This document shows, one piece after another, positions 4,721-5,228 of a DNA stretch of 5,228 nt (positions are counted from its first letter, which is position 1; each line of letters starts with the position of its first letter). Where the stretch lies: positions 1-5,228 of the forward strand of contig JAIXYA010000049.1 in the NCBI GenBank assembly GCA_027490485.1, read 5' to 3'. This DNA comes from Comamonadaceae bacterium (GTDB taxonomy: Bacteria > Pseudomonadota > Gammaproteobacteria > Burkholderiales > Burkholderiaceae_C). Position numbers and translations under genes: made by a program. The notes below the pieces were generated by a model, which saw only the letters and a list, made by a program, of their open reading frames with translations, had not been told where the DNA came from and did not search any database.

Positions 4721-5228
4721 TTGAGTCATTTAGCAGTGCTGCTCGCGAGCTTGAACCCTGACACCGCCAGCCAAGTGGTCCCCAAAGCACAACCAGCGTT
4801 GGCGAATTTGCTGCAACGCTGGCAACAAGCATGCACCAAACATGCTTGCCTGAATGGCGATCCGCACGTTCCCCAAACACCGCAAGCCCAAGAGCTGCCT
4901 CCGTTGGTCACGGCACATACTCCCGAACCACTCCCTTCAAGCAGCACCCCGTCCCCGGCCCGCAATGAGACCTTGGGCTCAGACCAGTCCCCGCCCTTGC
5001 CCAGTAAAAGCATTCAGCGCAGCACTCTCCTGGCCGCGTCCAGCAAGCTCTGCACTTGCAGACTCGACGCCATGGTGGACCCGATGGGTCAGCAGGTTAT
5101 CGCTCATCACAAAAAAATCCAACTGAACCTGAGCGGTGAAGACATCGAACTGGACTGCAAAATCGTCGAAGAACTGTTCGAGCCCTTACTTCACATCATG
5201 AACAATGCCATTGACCATGGCACCGACA
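4721..5228 (+). CDS. CheA-like histidine kinase, N-terminal part up to the N-box (right-truncated by window)
   Basis: I chose the TTG at 4721 because GGAG sits 9 nt upstream; the frame is already open from 4676, and a TAA at 4673 cuts it from an ATG at 4643. The start is therefore unsure and the gene may be a pseudogene. Residues 1-40 are helical (HLAVLLASLNPDTASQVVPK, ALANLLQRWQQA), and about 50-105 is a Pro/Ser/Thr-rich linker. From about 117 it reads like the kinase core of CheA/ChpA-type proteins: RLDAMVDPMGQQVIAHHKKI, LNLSGEDIELDCKIVEELFE, then LLHIMNNAIDHGTD, where NNAIDHG is the ATPase N-box (compare RNAVDHG). No Hpt (P1) domain with its phospho-His is visible, and the usual dimerisation region is hardly recognisable. 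The ATPase G-boxes and any CheW-like domain would lie to the right. It may be the kinase side of the upstream regulators. Confidence 0.6.
   Translation, partial: MSHLAVLLASLNPDTASQVVPKAQPALANLLQRWQQACTKHACLNGDPHVPQTPQAQELPPLVTAHTPEPLPSSSTPSPARNETLGSDQSPPLPSKSIQRSTLLAASSKLCTCRLDAMVDPMGQQVIAHHKKIQLNLSGEDIELDCKIVEELFEPLLHIMNNAIDHGTD
4826..4848 (+). repeat. 8-bp inverted repeat inside the CheA-like gene
   Basis: CAAGCATG (4826-4833) and CATGCTTG (4841-4848) are exact reverse complements around a 7-nt loop. The repeat lies inside coding sequence (QACTKHACL) and may be incidental or a short mRNA hairpin. Confidence 0.45.

Noticed and set aside
4665..5126. Reverse-strand and alternate-frame ORFs over the CheA-like gene
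   Set aside because: They are shadows; only the frame at 4721 yields recognisable kinase sequence (NNAIDHG).

Overview
The window looks like part of a betaproteobacterial chromosome, most likely Burkholderiales (Comamonadaceae-like). This rests on family recognition: the C-terminus of a CoxE-type VWA protein in the form common in that order, a tRNA-Arg(CCU) of the Burkholderiales type with an encoded CCA, a RodZ-like HTH/DUF4115 protein, and an excisionase-HTH plus receiver regulator. No search could be run, so the genus is left open.

Layout. 1-352 is the 3' end of the VWA gene. An ATGA overlap at 349-352 starts a 50-codon signal-peptide ORF that ends at once. From there to 1106 lies about 0.6 kb of decayed coding sequence, whose last stretch resembles the end of a PAS domain running into a histidine-kinase H-box. 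A GC-rich hairpin (1095-1115) and an AT-rich gap lead to the RodZ-like membrane protein (1225-2130). That gene ends in a compact intrinsic terminator and is followed by tRNA-Arg(CCU) (2221-2295), which carries a mismatch in its acceptor stem.

After the tRNA there is about 340 bp without a convincing gene, and then a visibly A/T-richer signalling cluster. It holds a LuxR-type regulator whose receiver has lost all three acidic phosphorylation residues (2637-3248) and a regulator with an N-terminal MerR/excisionase-type HTH and an intact C-terminal receiver (3302-3913). These are followed by a 43-codon small membrane-type ORF overlapping a perfect inverted repeat (3963-4094), a frameshifted receiver-domain remnant (4146-4569), and, running off the right edge, a CheA-like kinase fragment that enters its ATPase domain (4721 onward). 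An in-frame TAA lies just upstream of the CheA-like start.

How it may work together (inference): the two intact regulators look like outputs of one phosphorelay. The excisionase-HTH protein could be the phosphorylatable member and the LuxR protein a phosphorylation-independent or constitutively set member. The kinase side is damaged or sits beyond the right edge. The mix of intact regulators, remnants and A/T-rich spacers directly after a tRNA gene is compatible with an accessory region undergoing decay, but no integrase or attachment-site repeat is visible.
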